Shown here piece after piece: positions 26,801-35,677 of a stretch of 44,023 nucleotides of DNA; the stretch's first letter is position 1, and every line of letters starts with the position of its first letter. The translations under genes and the position numbers were made by a program. Under the pieces are notes generated by a model. It was given only the letters and a program-made list of their open reading frames with translations, was not told where the DNA came from and did no database searches. Source of the DNA: Planctomycetaceae bacterium (GTDB taxonomy: Bacteria > Planctomycetota > Planctomycetia > Pirellulales > Pirellulaceae); NCBI GenBank assembly GCA_007127095.1, contig SKZY01000152.1, forward strand, positions 1 through 44,023, read 5' to 3'.

Positions 26801-28320
26801 ATCATTGGTTGATCCTGCCGATCTTGATCCCGGCGACGGTCGCACCGTTGTTAGCGTTAGCGGTTCGTAACGATATCGTATTGGCCCGCATTTTTTCGGT
26901 CGGATCGACCGTCCTGTTGGCCGTGATCGGAATGCTCCAGTTGGGTATGGCTGCCGACGGGACGACCCGCACATACGCCTTGGGCAATTGGCCGGCACCG
27001 TTCGGGATCGTCCTGGTACTCGACCGCCTGTCAGCGATCATGTTGGTGTTGACCGCGGTCCTCGGGTTGCTGGTGCTGCTTTATGCGATCAACGGTTGTG
27101 ACCGCCGCGGCGAGCATTTTCATCCACTGTTCCAGTTTCAACTGATGGGGCTCAACGGCGCCTTTCTGACCGGAGACCTGTTCAACCTGTTCGTCTTTTT
27201 TGAAGTTTTGTTGATCGCCTCCTACGGGTTGATGGTTCATGGAGGCGGTGCGGCCCGGATCCGAGCGGGGATTCAGTACGTGGTCGTCAACCTGGTCGGT
27301 TCCAGCATTTTCCTGCTCTCACTGGGGCTGATTTATGGTGTGACGGGAACGCTCAACATGGCTGACCTGGCGGTCAAGGTTCCCGAGGTTTTGCCCGGCG
27401 ATTCGGCGCTGCTGTACTGTGGCGCCGCCTTGTTATTGGTGGTCTTCGGGATCAAATCGGCACTCGTCCCGTTGCAGTTTTGGCTGCCGGGGACCTACGC
27501 GAACACCTCGGGGCCGGTCGCAGCGTTGTTTTCGATCATGACCAAGGTCGGGGCGTACGCGATCATCCGTGTCTACACCTTGGCATTCGGTGAATCGGCC
27601 GAGGATGGGGCGTGGTTCGCCAGTGGCGGGTTGATGGCCGCAGCTGCGGCGACGTTGGCGGTGGGGATGATCGGCGTGGTTGCCGCCCGCAGTCTGAGTC
27701 AACAGGCGAGTTTCGCGGCGCTCGCGTCGATGGGAACCCTGATGATCGCGATCGCCGGCTTCACGCCGTCGACCGAATCGGCGGCGCTCTACTACCTGGT
27801 CCATTCGACATTGGCGATCGCGGCGTTGTTTTTGTTGATCGACGCGGTCGTGATCCGCCGCGCGGGATTCGGCGACGCACTCACGACCGCCCCGCCCTTC
27901 GCCAGCCTCGGATTGATCGGCGGCCTGTTTTTTGTCACCGTGATCGCTGTGCTCGGTCTGCCGCCGTTGTCGGGTTTCGTCGGCAAATTGCTGGTCCTCG
28001 ACGCGACCGTCGGGCTCTCGGGTTGGCCACTGATCTGGGGGCTGATCCTGGTCACGACGCTGCTCGGGTTGATCGGATTTGCCAGTAGTGGAAGTCGGCT
28101 GTTTTGGAAGAGCGGGTCGCTTCCCGGGCGACTCGAACCGGTCTCCGCGGTTCCGCTCGCGTTACCGATGGTCGCGGTCGGTAGCCTATTGGCGTTGCTG
28201 ATTCTGTTGACCGGCTTTTCCGGGCCGGTAACCGCCTATTTCGATGCGACGGCCGAGCAGTTGTTCGACTCGCAACAGTATGTCGAAGCGGTTTTGGGTG
28301 AATCGAGGGGGGAGCAATGA
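26797..28320 (+). CDS. mrpD: Mrp antiporter subunit D
   Basis: The 507-residue membrane protein is the second NuoM/N-like proton-channel subunit of the Mrp complex. It keeps Glu136 (FFEVLLIASYGLM), Lys220 (GIKSALVPLQFWLPGTYA) and Lys250 (IMTKVGAYAIIRVY), the charged residues required in the family, and the APTP-like region reads NTSGPVAAL. About 14 helices are expected. Both ends overlap neighbours by ATGA, with mrpC at 26797 and mrpE at 28317, so translation is tightly coupled for subunit stoichiometry. Confidence 0.96.
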   Translation: MNHWLILPILIPATVAPLLALAVRNDIVLARIFSVGSTVLLAVIGMLQLGMAADGTTRTYALGNWPAPFGIVLVLDRLSAIMLVLTAVLGLLVLLYAINGCDRRGEHFHPLFQFQLMGLNGAFLTGDLFNLFVFFEVLLIASYGLMVHGGGAARIRAGIQYVVVNLVGSSIFLLSLGLIYGVTGTLNMADLAVKVPEVLPGDSALLYCGAALLLVVFGIKSALVPLQFWLPGTYANTSGPVAALFSIMTKVGAYAIIRVYTLAFGESAEDGAWFASGGLMAAAAATLAVGMIGVVAARSLSQQASFAALASMGTLMIAIAGFTPSTESAALYYLVHSTLAIAALFLLIDAVVIRRAGFGDALTTAPPFASLGLIGGLFFVTVIAVLGLPPLSGFVGKLLVLDATVGLSGWPLIWGLILVTTLLGLIGFASSGSRLFWKSGSLPGRLEPVSAVPLALPMVAVGSLLALLILLTGFSGPVTAYFDATAEQLFDSQQYVEAVLGESRGEQ

Positions 28321-28901
28321 TGGACGATCATGAACCGTCGGTGGACGATCGGTCGGATTCGACCGCGGGGGCGCCGTCCAGGGAAGTCGAGCCGCTCCAG
28401 CGACGGGGATTCCTGGAACGCTGGCTGCCGCACCCCTGGTTGTCGGCGGTACTGATCCTGCTGTGGATGGCACTGTTAAACAGTTTCACAGCCGGAGGGT
28501 TGGTTGTCGGAATCGTGTTGGGGATTTTGATCCCGATCTACACGTCGAACTTTTGGCCGGAACGGCCGATGATCCGTTCGCCATTTCGGGCGGTGGGGTT
28601 CCTGCTGATCGTTGTCTTTGACGTCGTCGTCGCGAACATCCAAGTCGCCTACCTGATCCTGTTCAGACGACCCGATCAATTGCGGAGTCGTTGGATCGCG
28701 GTGCCGCTCGATCTGACCAGTCCTGAGGCGATCACGGTGTTGACCGGAACGATCACCTTGACGCCGGGGACGGTGGCCAGCGACCTGTCGGCCGACGGTC
28801 GGACGCTGCTGGTGCATTGTTTGGATGTCGACAACGAAGCCGCCTTGGTACGTCAGATCAAGGAACGCTACGAACGCCGAATCAAGACGATATTCCCATG
28901 A
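28317..28901 (+). CDS. mrpE: Mrp antiporter subunit E
   Basis: The 194-residue protein has a charged, probably cytosolic N-terminus of about 40 residues, two to three membrane helices (AVLILLWMALLNSFTAGG, VVGIVLGILIPIYT, VGFLLIVVFDVVVANIQVA) and a C-terminal domain with the MrpE-typical ITLTPGTVASDLS motif and LLVHCLDV. The N-terminal extension is longer than in the usual 160-residue MrpE. Overlaps by ATGA with mrpD upstream and mrpF downstream. Confidence 0.94.
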   Translation: MMDDHEPSVDDRSDSTAGAPSREVEPLQRRGFLERWLPHPWLSAVLILLWMALLNSFTAGGLVVGIVLGILIPIYTSNFWPERPMIRSPFRAVGFLLIVVFDVVVANIQVAYLILFRRPDQLRSRWIAVPLDLTSPEAITVLTGTITLTPGTVASDLSADGRTLLVHCLDVDNEAALVRQIKERYERRIKTIFP

Positions 28902-29167
28902 TCGACCTGGCCCTCGCGTTCGGCTTTATCGCCGTATCGCTCGCGTTGCTGATGAACCTCTGGCGGGCCGCTGTCGGGCCGACGGTGATGGATCGTGTTT
29001 TGGCGATCGACACGATGGTCGTCAACACGATCGCCCTGATCATCCTGTACGGCGTCCAGGAGAGCACGACGATCTATTTCGAGTCGGCGTTGTTGTTGGC
29101 GATGTTCAGTTTTATCTCAACCGTCGCCTACTGCCGTTTCATACTCCGTGGCGACGTGATCGAGTGA
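28898..29167 (+). CDS. mrpF: Mrp antiporter subunit F
   Basis: The 89-residue protein has three helices and the MrpF signature GPTVMDRVLAIDTMVVNTIAL, followed by FESALLLAMFSFISTVAYCRF. The length is standard. The ATG at 28898 overlaps the mrpE stop in ATGA. mrpG starts nine bases after the stop. Confidence 0.95.
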   Translation: MIDLALAFGFIAVSLALLMNLWRAAVGPTVMDRVLAIDTMVVNTIALIILYGVQESTTIYFESALLLAMFSFISTVAYCRFILRGDVIE

Positions 29168-29176
29168 GTTTCGACG

Positions 29177-29596
29177 ATGGATGAGCCGATGAATCGATAC
29201 ATCGAAATCTTGATCGCCTTTCATATCATCGTCGGGGCGGTGTTCGTCTTTGTCGGTTCGTTCGGGCTGATCAAGTTGCCCGACCTGATGAGTCGTTTGC
29301 ACGGCCCTTCCAAAGCGACGACGCTCGGCGTCGGCGGTTGCCTGATCGCTTCGATGATCCATTTCGGGTCTCTCGAAGGACGGTTATCGATCCAAGAATT
29401 GCTGATCACTTTTTTCTTGTTCATCACCGCTCCGGTCACCGCGCATTTCGTCGCCAAAGCCTACTTGCATACCGAGGCCGATCCCGAGTCCGATCTACCG
29501 CCGCCACAGGGCCGTTACGGCTGGAGCACGTTTGTCGCTTTCAAGGCGACCGTCGAACAAGACGATCAACCGGCCGACGACGAAAACGAAGTCTAG
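29177..29596 (+). CDS. mrpG: Mrp antiporter subunit G
   Basis: The 139-residue membrane protein completes the Mrp complex. Helices lie at about 10-30 (IAFHIIVGAVFVFVGSFGLI), 50-65 and 75-95, with the family motif KLPDLMSRLHGPSKATTLG. The C-terminal 45 residues are a hydrophilic, acidic tail (TEADPESD, DDQPADDENEV) beyond the usual core. A second ATG at residue 5 is an alternative start. It is the last gene of the mrp operon; its stop shares CTAG with the convergent gene. Confidence 0.94.
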   Translation: MDEPMNRYIEILIAFHIIVGAVFVFVGSFGLIKLPDLMSRLHGPSKATTLGVGGCLIASMIHFGSLEGRLSIQELLITFFLFITAPVTAHFVAKAYLHTEADPESDLPPPQGRYGWSTFVAFKATVEQDDQPADDENEV

Positions 29597-30321
29597 ACCT
29601 GCCGCATGCTCAATACCGCCTGCCCCTTTTCGTGCGGCAGGTAGATATCGAGTCGGTCGGTCGAAAACGATCGAAGTTTCGCGCCATGTTCCCATAACCG
29701 AAAATAGTGGGCGAACGGATCGGACTGGTCATCCACGGCGGCGTAGATCGGCCACAGCAGATAATCACGTAACGCCCAATCGCAGGCAGCGAAGTAATAA
29801 GCTGGGCCGAGCAACTGCGAAAGTTCGTCCTCACTCGCGATCGATGGGCTCCATTCGCCCGCTTCTCGCTTCAACAACCGGTACAAGGGAACGGTCTTCA
29901 GGTCGGACTTCGACTGCTTGGGGGCGAGTCCCTCGAGTACCCTCACTTCGGGCAACGGGTCGAGTATTTCACGCACATCATCGTTGCCGGAACGATTCGC
30001 CAAGTCCGCGAGGGCAGTGAGCCAACGATTCGCCGCTTCGGCCGCTTCGTCGGGATCGAGTCTGGGAGGATTGCGGACGAGGAAGTACGCATCTTGGCCG
30101 CCACCGGGACGTCTCGAGTCACCCGCCACGGCGTAGAGTCGGGCCAATCGAGCGGCCAGCTCCGTACCCATCGGCAAGTCGTCGAACAGTCCGCTTAAAC
30201 CAGTCCCGTCCGGGCGAAACCGCTGAAGTACCCCGATCAAGGCTTCGCCATCGATCGGTTGGTCATCAGCCCAACCCAGCAGTACGCGAAAGCGGTCGAT
30301 CAACAGGTCTGCGTAAGCCAC
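29593..30321 (-). CDS. Protein of unknown function, 242 residues
   Basis: No family is recognised. The protein is soluble, with no signal or membrane helix, and helical in appearance; it contains RRPGGGQDAYFLV, AAEAANRWLTALADL, LLGPAYYFAACDWALRDYLLWPIY and ends with DIYLPHEKGQAVLSMRQV. I chose the GTG at 30321 (VAYADLLIDRF), which has AAGG eight bases upstream; the open frame continues to 30411 but that part (rich in Lys, Cys and Arg from a T-rich tract) looks non-coding. The tandem gene upstream ends 175 bases away. Confidence 0.65.
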   Translation of the reverse strand: MAYADLLIDRFRVLLGWADDQPIDGEALIGVLQRFRPDGTGLSGLFDDLPMGTELAARLARLYAVAGDSRRPGGGQDAYFLVRNPPRLDPDEAAEAANRWLTALADLANRSGNDDVREILDPLPEVRVLEGLAPKQSKSDLKTVPLYRLLKREAGEWSPSIASEDELSQLLGPAYYFAACDWALRDYLLWPIYAAVDDQSDPFAHYFRLWEHGAKLRSFSTDRLDIYLPHEKGQAVLSMRQV

Positions 30322-30470
30322 AAAAACGCCTTGGGAGTAAGTAAGGATCGAGCGGAAACGGAGTGCCTGACACTTTTTTTCCCGCTCAGTATTCAGCGAT
30401 CCGCAACGCATACACCCTGCGAATCACGTTTCGAGGAATCAAGCCAAGTCTAGCAATGTTTTCCTGCCGA

Positions 30471-30489
30471 CGGTTTAACCGCTAAACCG
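30471..30489 (-). terminator. Stem-loop after the VWA/GATase-like gene
   Basis: CGGTTTA (30471-30477) and TAAACCG (30483-30489) make a perfect 7-bp stem with a five-base loop, beginning eight bases past the stop of the 780-residue gene on the minus strand. There is no clear T tract, so it may be a weak terminator or an mRNA 3' end. Confidence 0.4.
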
Positions 30490-30496
30490 AAGCGGC

Positions 30497-32839
30497 TCAA
30501 ACCAGCCCCCAGCGGCGACGGCAAACCCACTCGGCGGTCAACAGCCCGATCACCCCGATCAACAGTGGCCAAGCCGTCAACGGGCCGTCGCCGAGGCGGT
30601 ATTTTTTGACGATCGGCGATGCCGAACTCCGCCGCAATTCACCGATGCGAGCGATCAATTCGTCGATTTGCGACGGCAAAAAAGTGGCTCCACCCGAAGC
30701 AGCGGTCTGCGCCGATAGCTGATTCAGATAAGTGACGTCGGCAAACGGAGTCGCTAATTCGTCATCATCGTCGAGCACTTGAAACGATTTTTCGACCGGC
30801 GGTTCCCCCTCGGGCTGCCGGACCCTCAATCGGTACAGCCCCGCCGCCAACGTGGGTAACGTTCCTGATTGAGATGTCTGGCCGGTTGTCGGATCGGTCT
30901 CGGTGATGTCGGCGATGACTTCGACGAGGTTACCATCGGATCCGATGATTTCGGGGGCCTGATCGTCGCCGACGGCAGCGGTGGGTCCGGTCACTTGCCA
31001 ACCGACCACGTCTCCCGAAACGAAACGACGTCGATCGAGTTCGATGCGGATTTCGGCGTCGTCATCATCGCGTCCGATGGCCCACAGCATCAATTGTCGC
31101 CAAAACCGGCGATGAGCCGAATCGTCGCCGCGACGCCACCACCGCCAAGTACTGTCGAGAGCCGATGAAACGACTCGCCCCGAACCGTATTCGCCAATCA
31201 CCAACAGCGGTTCCGACTCGGCGGTTTCTAGCAACACGCTGACCCCCGGGGCGACGCGGGGTGGCCCCAGTCGATTCGCCCCGACCAGAGGCGGTAATTC
31301 GTCCCAGGCCGCTTGCTGGGCACCCGCTGCCGAATCGTTGACGCCCAGTGTCGTGATCGGGTGCGGGACGGTCAGCCTGGGTGCGATATCGCCTTCGAGT
31401 TGTGAGTTGGCTCCGTCTGGTCGCCGCCCGAGCTGCACCGGCAGCACATCGGCCAACGGCGATCTTCCGTACCCGCCGTCGTCGTAGGCTGACAAACCGC
31501 CGAGCGTGATCAAACCGCTGCCCGCTTCGACGGCAGCCGCCAACCGCTCCCATTGCCGATCGCCGATCGCCTCGGCGGGCAGGTCACCGATGATGTAGAT
31601 GTCGAAACGCCCCGGATCAAAAACGTCGCCCAGGTCGAGCGGCCACGAGCTGGCCGTCGCTTCGGAGATCCAACGATAGGTCAGTTCCAGGTCGGGAAAT
31701 CGCCGCAGCGCGAGACGGATAAACCTCTGCTCCGGCCGCGGTTGTCCCTCGAGATAAAGAATGCGTCCGCCACCTTCGCGGACATCCAAAAAGGAGAACC
31801 GCGAATTATTGCTCAGCAACGTTTCACCCGCTTGCGGTTCGACCTCAACCTCCAGCTGATACGAACCGGGTTGATCGATCGTCAACGGAATCGACATCGC
31901 GATCGCGTCACTGGTCCGTGAGGGAGTCTGGCGTCGACTGGCAACTTCACGACGGCCTTGGGGGTCACTTTCGTCGGTCAGCCAGAGTCGAATCGGCAAC
32001 TCGATACCGTCCAAAGCCTGCGCGCGAACGACGAATTCGACGGCGAACTGATTGCCGGCAAACACATTGAAGGTCTCCGGCAATTCGGCGATCTCGACGT
32101 CGCGGACTTGGGCGGCGTCACCGGGTGGGCCGATCGGGACAGTCCACAACGGAACGTCGAGTGCCGCCAGCGAGCGGGCGACGTTTTGCGGATCGCCGGT
32201 TTGTGCCCCGCCACCGGTCGCCCGCCCGGTCGCCGTCCCAGGTACCGCCGCGGTGCCGCTCGTCGCGCCATCCCCGGCCGCCCGACGTGGCGGGTTATGG
32301 ACCCCGTCTCCCATCAGCACGACCCCAGCGAGTGGTTGTCCGGCGGCGGTACGCAGCGCCGCGGCCAGCGCAGCGGCAAGATCGGTCGCCGAACCGTCCG
32401 GCGGCACATCCTCGCTCAGCGCGTCGAGATCCGACGGATACCACTGGGTCGCTTCGTCGGCATACCCCAGCACGGTCAGATCGAGCGAATCGTCGAGCCC
32501 GCTCAACGAAGGGGCGAGCGATTTCCAAAGAGCTAACTGAGTCGCCCATCGTGAGCGGCTGTCATCGTCTCCCAATGTCATACTTCGCGAGCGGTCTAAC
32601 AACACGGCCAGCGTCGCCCGACTCGGCTCGGAGTCGGTACTCAGCACGGTCGGTCGCAGGACCGCCAATAGCAGCAATCCGGCCGCGATCACTCGCAATA
32701 TGGTCAACGTTCGTCGCCGCCGAACATCAAGCTCGCCACCATGGACCCGAACCGTCAGTGGCAGTCCGATCAGCAGGACGGTCAACGCCAGCAGCAGCGG
32801 CCAAGACGCGAAGATCGGTTCGAAGGCGAAATGGGTCAT
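30497..32839 (-). CDS. Membrane protein with VWA-like and glutamine-amidotransferase-like domains
   Basis: From the ATG at 32839 the protein has 780 residues. Two N-terminal helices (PLLLALTVLLIGLPL and RVIAAGLLLLAVLRP) precede a VWA-like domain with the metal site D82-R-S-R-S86 (LLDRSRSM), SATDLAAAL and LMGDGVHN. A class I glutamine amidotransferase-like domain without an obvious catalytic triad follows around residue 450 (GGLSAYDDGGYGRSPLADVLP). A C-terminal helix (WPLLIGVIGLLTAEW) ends in a basic tail. Such proteins in Planctomycetes and Bacteroidetes sit with BatA proteins; their job is unknown, perhaps envelope stress or complex assembly. The start overlaps the stop of the BatA-like gene by ATGA, so they are co-translated. 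Confidence 0.85.
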   Translation of the reverse strand: MTHFAFEPIFASWPLLLALTVLLIGLPLTVRVHGGELDVRRRRTLTILRVIAAGLLLLAVLRPTVLSTDSEPSRATLAVLLDRSRSMTLGDDDSRSRWATQLALWKSLAPSLSGLDDSLDLTVLGYADEATQWYPSDLDALSEDVPPDGSATDLAAALAAALRTAAGQPLAGVVLMGDGVHNPPRRAAGDGATSGTAAVPGTATGRATGGGAQTGDPQNVARSLAALDVPLWTVPIGPPGDAAQVRDVEIAELPETFNVFAGNQFAVEFVVRAQALDGIELPIRLWLTDESDPQGRREVASRRQTPSRTSDAIAMSIPLTIDQPGSYQLEVEVEPQAGETLLSNNSRFSFLDVREGGGRILYLEGQPRPEQRFIRLALRRFPDLELTYRWISEATASSWPLDLGDVFDPGRFDIYIIGDLPAEAIGDRQWERLAAAVEAGSGLITLGGLSAYDDGGYGRSPLADVLPVQLGRRPDGANSQLEGDIAPRLTVPHPITTLGVNDSAAGAQQAAWDELPPLVGANRLGPPRVAPGVSVLLETAESEPLLVIGEYGSGRVVSSALDSTWRWWRRGDDSAHRRFWRQLMLWAIGRDDDDAEIRIELDRRRFVSGDVVGWQVTGPTAAVGDDQAPEIIGSDGNLVEVIADITETDPTTGQTSQSGTLPTLAAGLYRLRVRQPEGEPPVEKSFQVLDDDDELATPFADVTYLNQLSAQTAASGGATFLPSQIDELIARIGELRRSSASPIVKKYRLGDGPLTAWPLLIGVIGLLTAEWVCRRRWGLV

Positions 32840-35373
32840 GCCGCCATCCGGGCCGGTCGCGGTTCCGCTTGCCGCCGCTGAGTCCGATAGAACCGATTGG
32901 CTAGCAGATGTTCGCAGGTCCAAGCGGCGATCAAGATCAACAACAACCAATCGTAGAGTGGCCGAGTCGGCTCGCCACGTCCTTCCGCTTGACGGATTTC
33001 GTCTCGGTTTCGCACCAGGTCGTAGTGGTCCGGTCCCAGCCAGCCAGCGAGGCGATCGGGATCGAGCCGCCGCAGTACGGTCTGATCAGCATCCAAATTG
33101 ACGCTGAATCCGGTCGCCACCCCTTCGCCGCGCAGCCAATAAGTTCCCGGCCAATCGACATTGCCGATCGAGACCCGATCGCTGCTCGCACGCAGAGGGA
33201 CCACCGGCCCCCGGGGAGGAAACATCTGCAGCGGCGCGTCTTGTTCGGCCTCCACGACGATGCTCGGCAGGTCGCGGATCGACAGGTTTTGAGCCCCACG
33301 CTGCTGGTCGATCAGCGACTGCACCATTTGCCGGATCAGCAGAAACGCTGGCCAGGCGTCGGCGCCGGTGAACAGTTCGTTCCAGCCTCGCGCCGGCCCG
33401 GCCAATGCCGGCAACGGTGTGGTCAGGATCAATTGCGAATCGCCGCGGGCGACCAGCGCCGGGTGGTCGGTCCCCGCATAGCGAATCACCACAACATCGT
33501 CGCTCGGATCGGCGCCAACGGTCGCACGCGGTCCTCGTCCGAGTTGCCAATATTGCTGGACCCGAAAAGCGTTCCAAGGAACCGTACCGGCGACTTCGGT
33601 CAGCGCCCGCACCGACGGGTGACCGGGCCGGACCACTTCCAAAAAAGTCCCCGGTTCGGGAACTCGCCAACGTCTCACCAAATCGTCCGTGAAAATCGCC
33701 GGCAAAGTCGTATTCGAATCACGGTCGGCCGTTGCCGCGGACCCACGAGCTGGCAGCCTGGAATCACGAATGTCCAGCCCGGCTTCGACGGTCGGCCCCA
33801 ACAGTGTGACGACCTTGCCGCCGTCGGAGAGGTAAGCCTGCAGGTCGGAGACAACGGCCGGTGTCGGCGATGCCGGGTCGATCAAGACGATCAAGTCGTA
33901 CTCGCGATAAGCTTCACGCCGAGTCGGCAGCCATTCGGAAATCTCGATCCGATATTCCGATAACGGGTCATCGATCGCCAGTGGCGCGGTCAAGGCTCGT
34001 CCGATCACACGGGCCGAATCGTCGTCCGCGGCGACCACCAGAACCGACGAAGGAGGCGATACTTGGAGCGTAAAAAATCGTTGGTCATCGTCGGCCAGTT
34101 CGTCGTCACCGACCAGTCGCAGCACGCCGTGGTGTGTCCCGGTCTCCAGTGGCGGGACGGACAGCTGAATGCGGGAAGCGGTCGCTCCGAGCGTGACCGT
34201 CGTGCGATCGACGCTGCGGAGTGGTGGCAATACGGTCTCGGAGTCGCGGATCACTGGCAAGCCGACCGCCCGCTCGTCCGCCGTGTCATACATGCGCAAT
34301 TCGACGGTCACCGCGCGAGACGCCTCGTCACCGGCCTCCAACGGTCGCCCTTCGGTGGAGATCACCGTCGAGACGGCGGTAGGGGTCAACCGCGGCGGCG
34401 TGGCATCGGCGATCGTCAGCGGGCCGAGGCGCCGATTACCCGTCGGTTCCGAGCCGACATCCAATATTTGCAGCCGCAGCGGCGGTTCTTGGGCCAACAG
34501 CGGAACGAGCGATCCGCCCCCCCACGACTCCTCGGCGAACGACCGTTCGGTCAGGTCGGAGATGACCATCACGACGCGACGCGGCAGATCGCTCGAGCGG
34601 ACCAGACGAATCGCCGCTTCGACCCGTTCGGCTAATGGCCGCGTCTGCGCCAGCGGCTCGGACCGTTCGACCTGCCTCAGGGCGCTGGCGGCATCGACCG
34701 CGAAGGCTGCCGGCCGCGGCGATCGGTCGAGGATCGCGATCCGACTGTCCGACGGAAATCGGCCCACCATCCAGCCCGCATGCTCGCGGATCCGGTCGAT
34801 CACACGCCCCGACTCGGTATCGGGCATCCCGCCGGCTTCCCCTGCCGCGTTCACGCCGTCAACGATCGGAGCGACGCGGCCTGATCGGATCGAATTGTCT
34901 AACACGATCGCCAGCGCCACCGGCGACTCGTCGCCCAACATCACTTCGGGGCCAGCGGTCGCCGAAGCCGCCGCTGTGACGCTCGCCGCCACCAACGCCG
35001 ACACCGCCGCTACGGCCAATCCGTATCGCAGGCCGGCTGATAATCGCCGGGCCGCCGCAACCGTCGCCAAGACCAGTAGGACCGTGGCCAAAATGCCGAG
35101 CAACGCCACCGCCAACCAGCGATTCGACATCGCGGTTTCGACCAACGGCCTCGATAAAGCCAACGCCAAAGCTGCCACCGCCAAGATTCGCAGCGCCATC
35201 AACCACCATCGCTGGACCCGTAGCCGACTACGACTCGATTCCAACTGTGGCTTGAGGAACCGGGTGGCCGGAAAGACGACCCGCTGCGGTTTGCGACGCG
35301 ACATCAAATGCACCGCGATCGGGATCGCGGCGGCGAGCAGTCCGGCTAGGAGCGAGGCGTTGAGAAAGGTCAT
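32836..35373 (-). CDS. BatA-like membrane protein with degenerate VWA domain
   Basis: From the ATG at 35373 (845 residues) the N-terminus is a BatA double-helix region: MTFLNASLLAGLLAAAIPIAVHLMSRRKP, split here as LLAGLLAAAIPIAVHLM and SRRKPQRVVFPATRFL, then WWLMALRILAVAALALALSRP, followed by two more helices (VALLGILATVLLVLATVAA and AVAAVSALVAASVTAAA). The VWA region near residue 155 reads LDNSIRS, so the D-x-S-x-S metal site is imperfect. The large outer part includes VTVELRMYD, ARGDSQLILTTPLP and GVATGFSVNLDADQT. A final helix (WLLLILIAAWTCEHLLANR) precedes a basic tail. Gene is first of a two-gene unit, with an ATGA overlap to the next, and is divergent from a Ser/Thr kinase. Confidence 0.85.
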   Translation of the reverse strand: MTFLNASLLAGLLAAAIPIAVHLMSRRKPQRVVFPATRFLKPQLESSRSRLRVQRWWLMALRILAVAALALALSRPLVETAMSNRWLAVALLGILATVLLVLATVAAARRLSAGLRYGLAVAAVSALVAASVTAAASATAGPEVMLGDESPVALAIVLDNSIRSGRVAPIVDGVNAAGEAGGMPDTESGRVIDRIREHAGWMVGRFPSDSRIAILDRSPRPAAFAVDAASALRQVERSEPLAQTRPLAERVEAAIRLVRSSDLPRRVVMVISDLTERSFAEESWGGGSLVPLLAQEPPLRLQILDVGSEPTGNRRLGPLTIADATPPRLTPTAVSTVISTEGRPLEAGDEASRAVTVELRMYDTADERAVGLPVIRDSETVLPPLRSVDRTTVTLGATASRIQLSVPPLETGTHHGVLRLVGDDELADDDQRFFTLQVSPPSSVLVVAADDDSARVIGRALTAPLAIDDPLSEYRIEISEWLPTRREAYREYDLIVLIDPASPTPAVVSDLQAYLSDGGKVVTLLGPTVEAGLDIRDSRLPARGSAATADRDSNTTLPAIFTDDLVRRWRVPEPGTFLEVVRPGHPSVRALTEVAGTVPWNAFRVQQYWQLGRGPRATVGADPSDDVVVIRYAGTDHPALVARGDSQLILTTPLPALAGPARGWNELFTGADAWPAFLLIRQMVQSLIDQQRGAQNLSIRDLPSIVVEAEQDAPLQMFPPRGPVVPLRASSDRVSIGNVDWPGTYWLRGEGVATGFSVNLDADQTVLRRLDPDRLAGWLGPDHYDLVRNRDEIRQAEGRGEPTRPLYDWLLLILIAAWTCEHLLANRFYRTQRRQAEPRPARMAA

Positions 35374-35677
35374 GCGGAAGAATCGGCGAATTCCCCGGCG
35401 ACCGTTCGCCGACGCTACGAGGCCACGGCGGGAGACGGCTGGGGCAAGCTCGAACATGGGAACCGGTGGCGGGATCGACGATCGCACGTCTCCGGGACTG
35501 GGTCCAGGTTAGTTTTTTCCCGCTGGGTTGCCAATCACGCGGCATCGCCTCGCCGTTCCATCTCGCCGCCACGTTCGCCGCCGCCACGTTCCGCGCCGCC
35601 AGGCCATCGGATATCATCGATCGCTCGGATTCTTTTGAATCATCTCCGATCTCCACGCTGAAGTTGATTGCTGACCG
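35374..35677. other. Divergent intergenic region between BatA-like and kinase genes
   Basis: The 304-base spacer should hold promoters for both directions. It contains a 13-bp direct repeat CGCCGCCACGTTC at 35564-35576 and 35579-35591 (15-bp period). I see no clear promoter pair and no RNA gene. Confidence 0.5.

Noticed and set aside
32908-35512. Several long plus-strand frames (up to 447 codons) opposite the BatA-like gene
   Set aside because: Low-complexity Arg/Ser/Thr-rich products antisense to a well supported membrane protein.
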